64,000 nt of DNA from Vicinamibacterales bacterium (GCA_030680175.1 JAUXWO010000113.1:1-64000), one strand, 5' to 3'. Shown: positions 42,527 through 53,894, counted from the stretch's first letter. The notes: a model not told the origin generated them from the sequence alone. Made by a program: numbers and translations.

Positions 42527-43652
42527 GCTCGTCCTCGTCCCCACCCTCGTCCTCGCCACCGCGCTCGTTGCAGCCGGCTGCCGCAGCGAGACCCCGACCG
42601 CGGCCGCCGAACCGGACGGCCCGGCACCGGCGCTCGACGTCGCCGCCGTGCGCGCCACGCCGGGCACCATCGAAGCGGCCATTGAACTGTCGGGCACGCT
42701 CGCCCCGCGCGCCCGCGTCGGCGTGAAGCCGCGCATGCCCGGCACGCTCGACTCGGTCCTGGTCGACCTCGGTGATCACGTGCGCCTCGGCCAGGTCATC
42801 GCCACGATCGACCGGCGCCAGATCGACGCGGAGGTCGATGCCGCCGGCGCCAGCGTGCAGGTCGCGCAGGCGGGCCTCGCCAGCGCCGAGGCCGCGCTGG
42901 CCAACGCCGAAACCGAACAGGCACGCGCCTCGTCGCTGTTCGAGAGCGGCGCGCTCCCCCGCCAGCGCCTCGAGACCGCCGACACCGGACTGCGCGCCGC
43001 CGTGGCCCAGCGCGATCTCGCGCGCGCGTCGGTCGCACAGGCCGAGGCCGCCGCGCGGCGCGCCCGCGAGATGCAGAAGAACGCGACCCTCACGTCCCCG
43101 GTGGCCGGCCACATCGTCGCCCGCCACTACGATGCGGGCGCCATGCCAGGCGATCTGCCCGTCGTCGTCGTCGCGGACATGCGCGAGATGAAGCTCGAGG
43201 TCGGCGTCTCCGAGCTCGAGGCCGGACGGCTCCGCCTGGGGCTGCCTGCCGTCGTCACCGTTCAGGCGCGGCCCGGCGAGACGTTCACCGGACGCCTGGC
43301 CGCCATCGCGCCCGAAGTGGACGAGCGCAACCGCCACTTCCGGATCGAAGTGCGTGTCGACAACCCCGACCAGACGCTCCTGTCCGGGATGTACGCCACG
43401 GTGCGCGTCGTGCTCGACACGGCCCACGAGGTCCTGACGCTCCCCCGCGAGGCCGTCGCCACGCGCGAGGGGCAGTCCGTCGCCATGCGAATCACCGGCA
43501 GCGACGTCGCACCGACGCCCGTCGAAACCGGCCTTGCCGACGGACGCCGCGTGCAGATTCTCTCGGGCCTTGCCGCCGGAGATGTGGTGCTCGCCGATGC
43601 GCGCCGCCAGCTTCCCGCCGGCGCCCGTGTGAACCCCATCGTCACGCCGTAA
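42516..43652 (+). CDS. Efflux RND transporter periplasmic adaptor subunit
   Basis: Lipobox LVAAGC; biotinyl-lipoyl-like GVKPRMPGTLDSVLVDLGDHVRLGQVIATID; coiled-coil hairpin. Confidence 0.94.
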   Translation: MMRKLVLVPTLVLATALVAAGCRSETPTAAAEPDGPAPALDVAAVRATPGTIEAAIELSGTLAPRARVGVKPRMPGTLDSVLVDLGDHVRLGQVIATIDRRQIDAEVDAAGASVQVAQAGLASAEAALANAETEQARASSLFESGALPRQRLETADTGLRAAVAQRDLARASVAQAEAAARRAREMQKNATLTSPVAGHIVARHYDAGAMPGDLPVVVVADMREMKLEVGVSELEAGRLRLGLPAVVTVQARPGETFTGRLAAIAPEVDERNRHFRIEVRVDNPDQTLLSGMYATVRVVLDTAHEVLTLPREAVATREGQSVAMRITGSDVAPTPVETGLADGRRVQILSGLAAGDVVLADARRQLPAGARVNPIVTP

Positions 43653-43654
43653 GT

Positions 43655-43794
43655 GCGCCGTTCGCTCTTCGCCGTTCGCTCTTCGCCCTTCGCGATTCGC
43701 TCTTCGCTGAGACGGCCGAGCTGAGCGAGACGGGCGACGAGAGACTGGCGAATAGCAACAGCGAATAGCGAATAGCGAACAGCGAATAGCGATC
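43655..43794. repeat. TTCGCTA/GCGAATA heptanucleotide repeat hairpin between adaptor and RND genes
   Basis: cgttcgctcttcgccgttcgctcttcgcccttcgcgattcgctcttcgc ... ggcgaatagcaacagcgaatagcgaatagcgaacagcgaatagcga. Confidence 0.88.
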
Positions 43795-46700
43795 ATGTGG
43801 ATTTCCAACACCTCCATTCAGCGCCCGGTCTTCGCGACGATGGTCATCATGAGCTTCATGGTGCTCGGCATCGTCTCGATGGGACGCCTGGGCATCGACC
43901 TGTTCCCCGAGGTCAACTTCCCGTTCGTCAACGTCACCGTCGTCTACCCGGGCGCGGCGCCTGAAGAGGTCGAGACGCTGGTGACGCGGCCGATCGAGGA
44001 CGCGGTCGCCGGCATTGCCGGGGTGAAGCGCGTGATCTCGACGTCGACCGAAGGCGTCTCGCGCGTCGGGATCGAACTGCGCCTCGAGGTGGACGCGCAG
44101 GCGGCCACCGCCGAGGTGCGCGAGAAGGTGGCCGCCGTCCGCGGACGGCTCCCCCGCGAAATCGAGGATCCGACCATCGCGCGGTTCGACGTGGCGGCGC
44201 TGCCGATCATGATCTACGCCGTGGGCTCGACGCAGCCGTCGGACGTGACGCGGCGGCAGATCGAGGACGACCTGAAGCCGCTGATTGAGCAGATCGACGG
44301 CGTGGCGGCGATCGAGGTGAACGGCGGCCAGGTCCGCGAGATCCAGGTGGATCTCGACCCGCGCCGGCTCGAGGCCCTCCAACTCCCCCTGGCCACGGTG
44401 GCCCAGGCGCTGGCCGCCTCGAACCTCGACGTCCCCGGCGGCCAGGTCAAGCGCGACGGCCGCAGCATCGCGCTGCGGACGAAGGGCGAGTTCCAGTCGG
44501 TCGACGAGATCGAGTCCCTCATCCTGCGCTCGACGGGCGGGTCCCCCGTGCGGCTGCGCGACGTGGGCCGGGTCGTGGACGGCTTCGAGGATCAGACCTC
44601 GACGACGCGGCTCGACGGCGCGGACGCGGTGTCGTTTTCGGTGCGCAAGCAGTCGGGGTCGAACACGGCGGCCATCGCGGACAGCGTAGAGGCGGCCCTC
44701 CTGCGTTTGGCGCCGGACTTCCCGCAGCTCGACATCCGCCCCGTGCACAACGACGCGGACTTCATCAAGGAGAACGTCCGCGAGGTCCGCAACCACATCC
44801 TCTTCGGCGGCGTGATGGCGGTCCTCATCGTCTTCGTCTTCATGCGCGACTGGCGCTCGACGCTCATCACGTCGCTCGCCCTACCCACGTCGGTGGTAGC
44901 CACGTTCTTCTTCATGTACATCGCGGGCTTCACCTTCAACATGATGACGTTGATGGCGCTCTCGCTCGTCATCGGCATCCTGATTGACGATGCGGTGGTG
45001 GTGCGGGAGAACATCTACCGCCACATGGAGATGGGCAAGGACCCGGTGACGGCCGCGCGGGACGGCACATCGGAGATCGGCCTCGCCGTGATGGCCACGA
45101 CCTTCACCATCCTCGCGGTGTTCCTCCCCGTCGGATTCATGACGGGGATCGTCGGCCAGTTCTTCAAGTCGTTCGCGCTGACGATCGCCTTCGCCGTCGC
45201 GATGTCGCTGCTCGTGGCGTTCACGCTCGACCCGATGCTGTCGTCGCGCTTCGTCCGGTTCATCCCGCACGAGGAGCGGATCCGGACGCGCACGGGCCGG
45301 ATGCTCGAGCGCTGGGGCGATTTCTACGACGGGATCGACCGCAAGTACCACGCCGTGCTGGGGTGGGCGCTCGCCCGCCCGTGGACGATCCTCGGCGTCG
45401 CCACGGCCGTGTTCCTCTCGAGCCTCTCCACGCTCGCGATCATGGGCACCGAGTTCACGCCCGCCGAGGATCGCGGCCAGTACGAAGTGCTGGTCGAGAT
45501 GCCGCCCGGCACGTCGTTCGAGCAGAGCGTGACGCAGATGGCGGAAGTCGAGCGGCAGATCCAGGGCATTCCCGAAGTCCGGCAGCTCTTCTCGACCGTC
45601 GGCGTCAACGGCGACCCGCTGCAGGGCCGCGTCCAGGTCAAGACCATCCACAAGCTCGAGCGCGAGCGCGGGCTGCTCGCGATCAAGGACGACACGCGGA
45701 AGCGGCTGGCCACGCTGCCGCTCGTGAAGACCACGGTGGCGGATCCGGAGTTCATGCAGGGCGCGCCGAACGAGGCCCCGATCAACGTATTCGTCCGCGG
45801 GAGCGACATGGACACGCTCCAGCGGCTCAGCGACGAGATCGTGACCAAGGTGCAGCGTATCCCCGGCACGGTCGACGTGAACAGCTCGCTCGAGAGCGGC
45901 CAGCCCGAGATGGTGGCGCGCGTCAACCGCGCCCTGGCGGCGGACCTCGGCTTCGACGTCGGCACCATCGCGCTGCAGCTGCGCAGCATGGTCGAAGGCG
46001 TCGTGCCGACGAAGCTCCGCGAGGGGGACAAGGAGTACGACATCCGCGTGCGGCTCGCGCCCGAGTTCCGGAACGACTTCGATGTCCTCGCGCGCGCGCC
46101 GCTCTACTCGCCGACCGGCGCGCTGGTGCGCACCAGCGAGGTGGTCACCCTCGAGCCCGACCTCGGGCCGACCAACATCGAGCGCGAGGGGCGCCGCCGG
46201 CAGGCCAAGATCGGGATCGAGCTGGACGGGCGGCCGCTCGGCGACGTCACGAACGACGTGGCCGCGGTGATGGCCACCATCGACATGCCCCCCAACGTGG
46301 AGTGGGGCTTCGCCGGCGATGTCGAGCTGATGCAGGAGTCGGCGGCGGCGATGGGTTTGGCGATCATCCTCGCGATCGCGTTCATCTACATCGTGCTGGC
46401 GTCGCAGTTCGAGTCGTTCACCGAGCCGTTCATCATCATGCTCGCCCTGCCGCTCGCCGTCGTCGGGGCGCTGCTCGGGCTCCTCCTGACGGGCAACAAC
46501 CTCGGCATGCCGGCCATGATCGGCATCGTCATGCTCATGGGGCTGGTGACGAAGAACGCCATCCTGCTCGTGGACATGACGAACCAGTACGTCCGCGAGG
46601 GGCACTCCGTCCCGGAGGCGCTGCTGCGCGCCGGTCCGGTCCGGCTGCGGCCCATCCTGATGACGACGATGGCGATGATCCTCGGCATGCTGCCTTCGGC

Positions 46701-48276
46701 CATGGGCCGGGGCGATGGGTCCGAGTTCCGCTCGCCGATCTCGATCGCCACCATCGGCGGGCTGATCACCTCCACGCTGCTCACGCTGGTCGTGATCCCC
46801 GTGTCGTACCTGCTGCTGTCGCGCTTCCTGGCGCGCCTCAAGGCGTGGCGCGCGTCGCCGGATGCGCGGCTGCACCCCGCCGTCCGCATCGCGGGGCTGC
46901 TGATCCTCGTCGGTCTCGTGGGCTGGTTCGCGACGGCCGCCTCGGCGTTCGGGCAGACGGTGGCCCCCTCGTCGCTCACGCGGGGGGCCGCTCCGGGCCT
47001 CGCGGCCCTCGGGGCCGCCGGCCAGGACGCGCCCCTGGTGCTGACGTTCGACGATGCGCTGGCACGTGCGATGACGAGCAACCAGGCCCTCAAGGTCACC
47101 GAGGAGGAGGTGCGCGTCGGACAGGCGCGGGTCTCCGAGGCGCGCACGGCCTTCCTGCCGAGCGTGGACCTCACCTTCCTGTACACCCCGACGCAGCGCT
47201 TTCCGTTGATCCAGATTCCCGCGGGCGTCTTCGGTCCGGAGCCGCAGACGTTCGAGGCGGGGTTCACCCGCGAGCACCTGATGCAGCTGGACGTCAGCCA
47301 GCCCCTCTACACGGGCGGGCGGATCGCCAGCGCGTACGGCATCCAGGCGGCGGCGTTCGACGCCTCACGGCTGGGGCTGGCGCGCACGCGGCAGGCGCTC
47401 CACCTGCAGGTGGTGCAGACCTTCTACGCCGTGCTGATGCACGAACAGGGACAACGGGTCGCGGCGGAGGCGATCACGCTTGCCGAACGCCAGCTCGAGC
47501 TCGCGCGGGTCCGCTTCGACGCGGGCTCCGTCGCGCGGCTCGACGTGCTCCGGGCGGAGGTGGACCTGGCCAACGCGCGCGCGCGGCGGATCCAGGCCCG
47601 CGCCGCGGTCGAGACCGCGCATCAGGCCCTCCGTTCGCTGCTGGCGCTGCCGCAGTCGCAGCCGATCCAGTTGAGCGGCACCCTCGACGAGCCTCTGGCG
47701 CCCTTGACCCGCGAGGCGCTCACCGCGGCATTGCCGGCCCGCCCCGACCTCCGCGCCTTCGGGGCGCAGCGCGAGATGGCCGACCACGCCGTCTCGCTGG
47801 CCAACGCGCAGTGGAAGCCCAGCCTGGCACTGACGGGGAACCTCATGTATCAGGATGACGGCCTGTCGAACCTCTGGACGTCGAACAACCAGAGCTACAC
47901 GCTCGGCGTGGCCCTCCGCGTGCCGCTCTTCGCGGCCCCCAGAGCCGCGGCGCAGCGGACGGTGGCGCTGGCCCAGCGGCGTCAGGCCGGCCACGGCCTC
48001 GAGGCCGCGCTCGACGCCGGGCACCTGGAGATCGCCTCGGCGTGGACCGATCTGGAGGCGCTGGCCGAAGTGGTCGTGATGCAGGAGAAGGCGCTGGAGC
48101 TGGCGCGCGAGAGCGTCTCGATTGCGCAGGTCTCCTACGAGAACGGCGTCATCACGTCGGCGGAGCTCACCGACGCCCAGGTCGCGCTCCTCCAGACCGA
48201 GTCGCTCCTCATGCAGGCCAAGTACCACCGCATCGTCGCCGCGGCCCGCGCGCGCTTTGCGGCCGGCATTGAGTAA
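43795..48276 (+). CDS. RND efflux permease fused to TolC-like outer membrane factor (1493 aa)
   Basis: aa 1-~1015 AcrB/HAE-type (MWISNTSIQRPVFATMVI..., GILIDDAVVVRENIYRHM, LVTKNAILLVDMTN); joint AVRIAGLLILVGLVGWFATAASAFGQ; then TolC repeats (LTFDDALARAMTSNQALKVTEEEVRVGQARVSEARTAFLPSVDL...). Confidence 0.93.
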   Translation: MWISNTSIQRPVFATMVIMSFMVLGIVSMGRLGIDLFPEVNFPFVNVTVVYPGAAPEEVETLVTRPIEDAVAGIAGVKRVISTSTEGVSRVGIELRLEVDAQAATAEVREKVAAVRGRLPREIEDPTIARFDVAALPIMIYAVGSTQPSDVTRRQIEDDLKPLIEQIDGVAAIEVNGGQVREIQVDLDPRRLEALQLPLATVAQALAASNLDVPGGQVKRDGRSIALRTKGEFQSVDEIESLILRSTGGSPVRLRDVGRVVDGFEDQTSTTRLDGADAVSFSVRKQSGSNTAAIADSVEAALLRLAPDFPQLDIRPVHNDADFIKENVREVRNHILFGGVMAVLIVFVFMRDWRSTLITSLALPTSVVATFFFMYIAGFTFNMMTLMALSLVIGILIDDAVVVRENIYRHMEMGKDPVTAARDGTSEIGLAVMATTFTILAVFLPVGFMTGIVGQFFKSFALTIAFAVAMSLLVAFTLDPMLSSRFVRFIPHEERIRTRTGRMLERWGDFYDGIDRKYHAVLGWALARPWTILGVATAVFLSSLSTLAIMGTEFTPAEDRGQYEVLVEMPPGTSFEQSVTQMAEVERQIQGIPEVRQLFSTVGVNGDPLQGRVQVKTIHKLERERGLLAIKDDTRKRLATLPLVKTTVADPEFMQGAPNEAPINVFVRGSDMDTLQRLSDEIVTKVQRIPGTVDVNSSLESGQPEMVARVNRALAADLGFDVGTIALQLRSMVEGVVPTKLREGDKEYDIRVRLAPEFRNDFDVLARAPLYSPTGALVRTSEVVTLEPDLGPTNIEREGRRRQAKIGIELDGRPLGDVTNDVAAVMATIDMPPNVEWGFAGDVELMQESAAAMGLAIILAIAFIYIVLASQFESFTEPFIIMLALPLAVVGALLGLLLTGNNLGMPAMIGIVMLMGLVTKNAILLVDMTNQYVREGHSVPEALLRAGPVRLRPILMTTMAMILGMLPSAMGRGDGSEFRSPISIATIGGLITSTLLTLVVIPVSYLLLSRFLARLKAWRASPDARLHPAVRIAGLLILVGLVGWFATAASAFGQTVAPSSLTRGAAPGLAALGAAGQDAPLVLTFDDALARAMTSNQALKVTEEEVRVGQARVSEARTAFLPSVDLTFLYTPTQRFPLIQIPAGVFGPEPQTFEAGFTREHLMQLDVSQPLYTGGRIASAYGIQAAAFDASRLGLARTRQALHLQVVQTFYAVLMHEQGQRVAAEAITLAERQLELARVRFDAGSVARLDVLRAEVDLANARARRIQARAAVETAHQALRSLLALPQSQPIQLSGTLDEPLAPLTREALTAALPARPDLRAFGAQREMADHAVSLANAQWKPSLALTGNLMYQDDGLSNLWTSNNQSYTLGVALRVPLFAAPRAAAQRTVALAQRRQAGHGLEAALDAGHLEIASAWTDLEALAEVVVMQEKALELARESVSIAQVSYENGVITSAELTDAQVALLQTESLLMQAKYHRIVAAARARFAAGIE

Positions 48277-48279
48277 AAG

Positions 48280-48470
48280 ACGTACAAAACACGAAGGACA
48301 CGAAGGCCACGAAGACATTCATTCGGGGAACCCAGCCGCTCCGCTGGGATCCCAAGAATGCCTTCGTGGCCTTCCCGCCTCCGCTCTCCGCAGTATCAGG
48401 CGAGCTTCGGCGAGGTCACGCCGTAGCGGCCTCCGGCCGCGGAGGCGGACGTGTTCTTCGTGTTTGTCCG
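48280..48470. repeat. CACGAAGG-type hairpin repeat with nested insertion in its right arm
   Basis: Left cgtacaaaacacgaaggacacgaaggccacgaagac; right ccttcgtggccttc/gtgttcttcgtgtttgtccg interrupted at 48375-48450. Confidence 0.85.
48375..48450. mobile_element. Putative nested ~76-bp element with 10-bp terminal inverted repeats
   Basis: CCGCCTCCGC (48375-48384) and GCGGAGGCGG (48439-48448); excision restores the gccttcgtgttcttcgtgtttgtcc consensus. Confidence 0.5.
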
Positions 48471-48486
48471 TGATCTCTGGATGTCG

Positions 48487-49437
48487 TCAGCCGAGGGGGC
48501 CGAAGTGCTTTTCGTAGCGGGCGGCGAACTCGGGCCAGGTGTAGGCGTGGCTCGTGCCGCCGAGGTGTTCGAGGGCGTAGGTGGCCGCCACGCTGCCCAT
48601 GCGCGCGCAGACGTCGTAGGGGCGGCCGCCCGCCATGCCCTTCATGAAGCCCCCGCGGAACGCGTCCCCGACGCCGGTGGGATCGACAATCCGGTGCGGC
48701 GTCACCGCCGGGATCTCCGTCCGTGAATCCCGGGTGTGCACGACGGACCCGTTCTCCCCGCGCGTGATCACCAGCGCTTCCGCCTCCATGAGGATCTCGG
48801 GCTCCCGCATCCCCGTCTTCTGCCCGAGCAGCTCGAACTCGTAGTCGTTGACGATGACCATCGTGGCCCCGGTGATGCCGTCGGTCAGCTGATCGCCGGT
48901 CATGCGGGCGCACTGCTGGCCGGGATCCCAGATGTACTTGATGCCGATGGCGTTGCACTCCTCGGCGTACTGCACCATCGCGTCGGGGTCGTTCGGCGAC
49001 ACGATCACCAGCCCGTTCTCCTTGAGCCCGGCCACCGTCCGGAACGACAGCTCCCCGGCGTTCGCCATGGCGCCGGTGTAGAAGGACGCGATCTGGTTGT
49101 TGTGCTCGTCCGTGCTGCAGAAGAACGACGCGGTGAACTTGTCGTCCACCACCTTCACCAGCGACGTGTCCACGCCGGCGGCTTCGAGCCACGCGCGGTA
49201 GTCGCCGAAGTCCTGCCCCGCCGTCGCCATCACGCCCGGACGCTCGCCGAGCAGCGCGAGCGTGTACGCGATGTTCGGCGCACACCCCCCGCGCCGCTTG
49301 TCCATCGAATCGACAAGGAAGCTGAGGCTTACCCGGTTCATGTGCTCCGGCAGGAAGTGCTCGGTGAACTTCCCGGGAAACGACATCAGGTAGTCAAAGG
49401 CAATGGATCCGGTGACGACGATCTTGGTGTTGGGCAT
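48487..49437 (-). CDS. PfkB-family carbohydrate kinase (adenosine kinase-like)
   Basis: RRGGCAPNIAYTLALLGERP; DPTGVGDAFRGGFMKG PfkB signature. Confidence 0.9.
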   Translation of the reverse strand: MPNTKIVVTGSIAFDYLMSFPGKFTEHFLPEHMNRVSLSFLVDSMDKRRGGCAPNIAYTLALLGERPGVMATAGQDFGDYRAWLEAAGVDTSLVKVVDDKFTASFFCSTDEHNNQIASFYTGAMANAGELSFRTVAGLKENGLVIVSPNDPDAMVQYAEECNAIGIKYIWDPGQQCARMTGDQLTDGITGATMVIVNDYEFELLGQKTGMREPEILMEAEALVITRGENGSVVHTRDSRTEIPAVTPHRIVDPTGVGDAFRGGFMKGMAGGRPYDVCARMGSVAATYALEHLGGTSHAYTWPEFAARYEKHFGPLG

Positions 49438-49540
49438 GGTTCGCTGTTCGCTGTCGCAATTCGCTGTTCGTAATTCGCTCTTCGCTGTTCGCAGAGTGCA
49501 AGACGCCAGAAGCCGAGCGCTGGACGCCGAGAGCCGAGAG
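49438..49540. repeat. TTCGCTG/TTCGTAA heptanucleotide repeat
   Basis: ggttcgctgttcgctgtcgcaattcgctgttcgtaattcgctcttcgctgttcgcagag. Confidence 0.85.
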
Positions 49541-50401
49541 CTACGTGATGTACTTCCCGATGATCGGCGCGAGGTCGCGCTTCGTCTGCTCGCTGATCAC
49601 GTCCGGGCGCGTGATGATGGCCGTGGCCAGCGCGCTGTGCGCGTCCACCCGGATCGACGGGTCCAGCCGCTCCACCACGTCGGCGATGACGTGCTGGGCG
49701 GTCTTCGCATTCTGCACCAGGTTGCCGATGATCATCTCCACCGTCACATGGTCGTGGTCCGGGTGCCAGCAGTCGTAGTCCGTGACGAACGCCATCGTCG
49801 CGTAGGCGATCTCGGCCTCGCGCGCCAGCTTCGCCTCCTGCAGGTTCGTCATGCCGATCACGTCGGCGCCCCACGACCGGTACAGGTTCGACTCGGCCAG
49901 CGTGGAGAACTGCGGCCCTTCCATGCACACGTAGGTCCCGCCGCGATGCACCCGCGCGCCGTGGGCGTCCGCACAGGCGGCGGCGAGCTTCGCCAGCTCC
50001 GCGCAGATGGGCTTGGCGAACCCGACGTGCGCGACGATGCCCTGGCCGAAGAAGGTGGCGGAGCGATCGAACGTGCGGTCGATGAACTGATCGGGAAAGA
50101 CGATGTCGAGGGGCCGGTACTCCTCCTTGAGGCTGCCGACCGCGCTGGCCGACAGGATCCAGTCCGCTCCGAGCTGCTTGAAGCCGAAGATATTGGCGCG
50201 GAAGTTGAGCTCCGACGGCAGCAGCCGGTGGCCATCGCCATGCCGCGCCAGGAAGGCGACGCGCTTCCCGCGCAGCGTCCCGATGACGTACGGGCCGGAG
50301 GGATCGCCGAACGGCGTCGTCACATGCCGCTGCTCGGTGTCCGACAGCTCCGCCATGTCGTACAACCCGCTGCCGCCGATGATGCCAATCTGGACTGACA
50401 T
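49541..50401 (-). CDS. mtnP: S-methyl-5'-thioadenosine phosphorylase
   Basis: [54 protein letters not shown]. Confidence 0.93.
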   Translation of the reverse strand: MSVQIGIIGGSGLYDMAELSDTEQRHVTTPFGDPSGPYVIGTLRGKRVAFLARHGDGHRLLPSELNFRANIFGFKQLGADWILSASAVGSLKEEYRPLDIVFPDQFIDRTFDRSATFFGQGIVAHVGFAKPICAELAKLAAACADAHGARVHRGGTYVCMEGPQFSTLAESNLYRSWGADVIGMTNLQEAKLAREAEIAYATMAFVTDYDCWHPDHDHVTVEMIIGNLVQNAKTAQHVIADVVERLDPSIRVDAHSALATAIITRPDVISEQTKRDLAPIIGKYIT

Positions 50402-50446
50402 GGAGGGTCCTTCGCTATTCGCTATTCGCCAATTCGCTGTTCGCAG
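50402..50446. repeat. TTCGCTA heptanucleotide repeat (short)
   Basis: ccttcgctattcgctattcgccaattcgctgttcgc. Confidence 0.85.
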
Positions 50447-51702
50447 CTAGAGGACCCGATCAACGTAGGCCTTGCCGTCCTTCTCGCGAATCACACCGGC
50501 CGCCAGGGACGGATCGTGTTCGAAGAAGATGAGGTACTCGCCGTCGATGGCCTCGCGCGTGAATGCACGCTTGAACGCCAGGGTGTCCATCGGATACAGG
50601 TCGTAGCCCATCACCCACGGCGCGGGCAGGTGCGCCGAGGTCGGGAACATGTCGGCGACGAACACGGCGGTGCGGCCGCCCGAGGCGATGGTGACCACCT
50701 GATGGTGCATGGTGTGCCCGCCCGACCGCCGGTACCGGATGCCCGGCGCGACCTCGGCCCCATCGTCGACCAGCGTCAGGACGCCGGCCTCCATCAGCGG
50801 CACGAAGTTCTCCTGCAGGTAGCTCGCGCGATTGCGCTCGTGCGGGTGTGTCGCGTCCTCCCACTCCTGGCGGTGGGCGATGTACCGCGCCTTCGGGAAG
50901 CGCGGCACCAGGCGGCCGTCCGCCGCCGTCGCGGTGAAGCCGCCGACGTGATCGAAGTGCAGGTGGCTCGCCACGACGACGTCGATGTCCTCGGCCGTGA
51001 GCCCCGCCTCCGCCAGCGAGTGGTCCAGATGGTAGGCGCGCTCGAGGCCGTAGATGGCGGCGCTCTTCGCATCCATCTTGTCGCCGCAGCCCGCGTCGAT
51101 GATCACGTTCTGGTCGCCCCGCACGAGCAGCGGGCGCATCCCGAGCGGAATGCGGTTGCGGTCGTCGGGCGGCAGCCGCGTCTCCCACAGCGGACGCGGG
51201 ACGACACCGAACATCGCGCCTCCGTCGAGGGCGAAGAACCCGTCCGAGAGGGTGACGAGCTCGAGATCCCCGAGCGTGTGCCGTGCCGGTGTCCGGAACC
51301 GGGGGACGCGGTCGGCCGGCTGCTTGAGCTCCACGAGCACGCCATGCGAGGCCGAGGGGTGGACGAAGGCCACGAGCGCCCCCTCGGCCCCCGGGCGTGG
51401 CGTCTCGTCAATCAGGCGCACGCCGCGTGCCCGGAGCGTGGCCAGGGCCTGATGGATGTCCGGCACGCGGAACGCGACGTGATGCAGGCCAGGGCCCCGC
51501 CGTTCGACGAACTTCGCGATCGCCGATTCGGGGGCGGTGGCTTCGAGCAGCTCCAGCTTCGGGTCGCCGGCCGGAAGGAACGTCGCGCGCACCCGCTGCG
51601 AACCCACCTCCTCGGTCGCTTCGACGTGGAGGCCCAGCATGTCACGGAAGAAGGCGAGCGCCTTCTCCAGGTCCTGCACCGCGATGCCGAGGTGGTCCAG
51701 AA

Positions 51703-51706
<4 letters not shown>
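50447..51706 (-). CDS. Methylmalonyl-CoA epimerase (glyoxalase fold) fused to MBL-fold metallo-hydrolase
   Basis: N-term MILDHLGIAVQDLEKALAFFRDMLGL...GPGLHHVAFRVPDI; C-term ASHLHFDHVGG HxHxDH MBL motif; single ORF. Confidence 0.92.
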
Positions 51707-52655
<949 letters not shown>

Positions 52656-52659
<4 letters not shown>

Positions 52660-53798
52660 GCCGCCAGCAACTGGCGGGCGATCACGAGCCGCTGCACCTC
52701 GCTCGTGCCCTCACCGATGGTGGTCAGCTTGACGTCGCGGAAGAACTTCTCCGCCGGGTAGTCCTTCACGAAGCCGTAGCCGCCATGAATCTGGACGCAG
52801 TCCTCGGACACGCGCACGGCAATCTCGCTCGAGTGGAGCTTCGCCATGGCGGATTCGAGGGTCATGCGCCGGCCCTGATCCTTCAGCCACGCCGCGCGGT
52901 AAGTCAGGAGCCGTGCCGCCTCGACCCGCGCCGCGTTGTCGACCAGCTTCCACCGGATCGACTGGAACGTGCCGATGGGCTGGCCAAACTGCCGGCGCTC
53001 GAAGGCGTACTGCTGCTGCGCCTCGAGGGCGCCCTGCGCCAGGCCGACGGCCAGCGCCGCGATCCCGATCCGGCCGGCATCGAGCACCTGGAGCGTCTGG
53101 ATGAAGCCCTGCCCTTCCTCGCCGAGCATCTGCGAGGCCGGCACACGGCAGTTCTGGAAGAGGACCTCGGTCGTCTCGCTCGCGCGCATGCCGAGCTTGT
53201 CTTCCTTCTTCCCCGCGAGCAGGCCGGGCGTGCCGCGCTCGATGACGAACGCCGAGATGCCCTTGTTGCCCTTGGTGCGATCCGTGACGGCCATCGCCAC
53301 CAGCGTGTCGCCGGACTTGCCGTGCGTGATGAAGATCTTCGACCCGTTCAGCACCCAGCCATCCCCGTCGCGAACGGCGGTGGTGCGCATGGCGGCGGCG
53401 TCGCTCCCCGACCCGGGCTCGGTGAGGCCCCAGGCGGCGAGCTTCTCGCCGGTCGCCAGCGGCGTCAGGTACCGCGCCCGCTGCTCGTCGTTGCCGAAGA
53501 GGGCGATGTGCGCCGCGCCGAGGCCGTTGTGCGCGGCCACCGACAGCGACACGGAGGGATCGACGCGGGCGAGCTCCTCGATGCAGATGCAGTAGTCGAG
53601 CGCCGACATCGCCGCGCCGCCGTACTGCTCGGGAAACTGGATGCCCATCAGCCCGAGTCCGGCCAGCTTCGGCAGCAGTTCGGCGGGAAAATGCTGCGCC
53701 TCGTCCCACTCGCGGACGAAGGGCTTCATCTCGGTCTCGGCAAACTCCCGCACGCTGCGGCGAAGGAGTACCTGCTCGTCGGACAGCTCGAAATCCAT
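52656..53798 (-). CDS. Acyl-CoA dehydrogenase
   Basis: [51 protein letters not shown]. Confidence 0.95.
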
Positions 53799-53894
53799 CA
53801 GAGAAACGATATCACACGGGTTCCGGCCCGATCGCCGGCGGCGCATCACATCCATGCGCGCCAGGCATCCTCGACCTCCAGCGCGCCGCCGGCC

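Noticed and set aside
44881-47277. 798-aa minus-strand ORF opposite the RND gene
   Set aside because: R/H/D/E-rich low-complexity shadow frame; the plus strand encodes a conserved RND permease.
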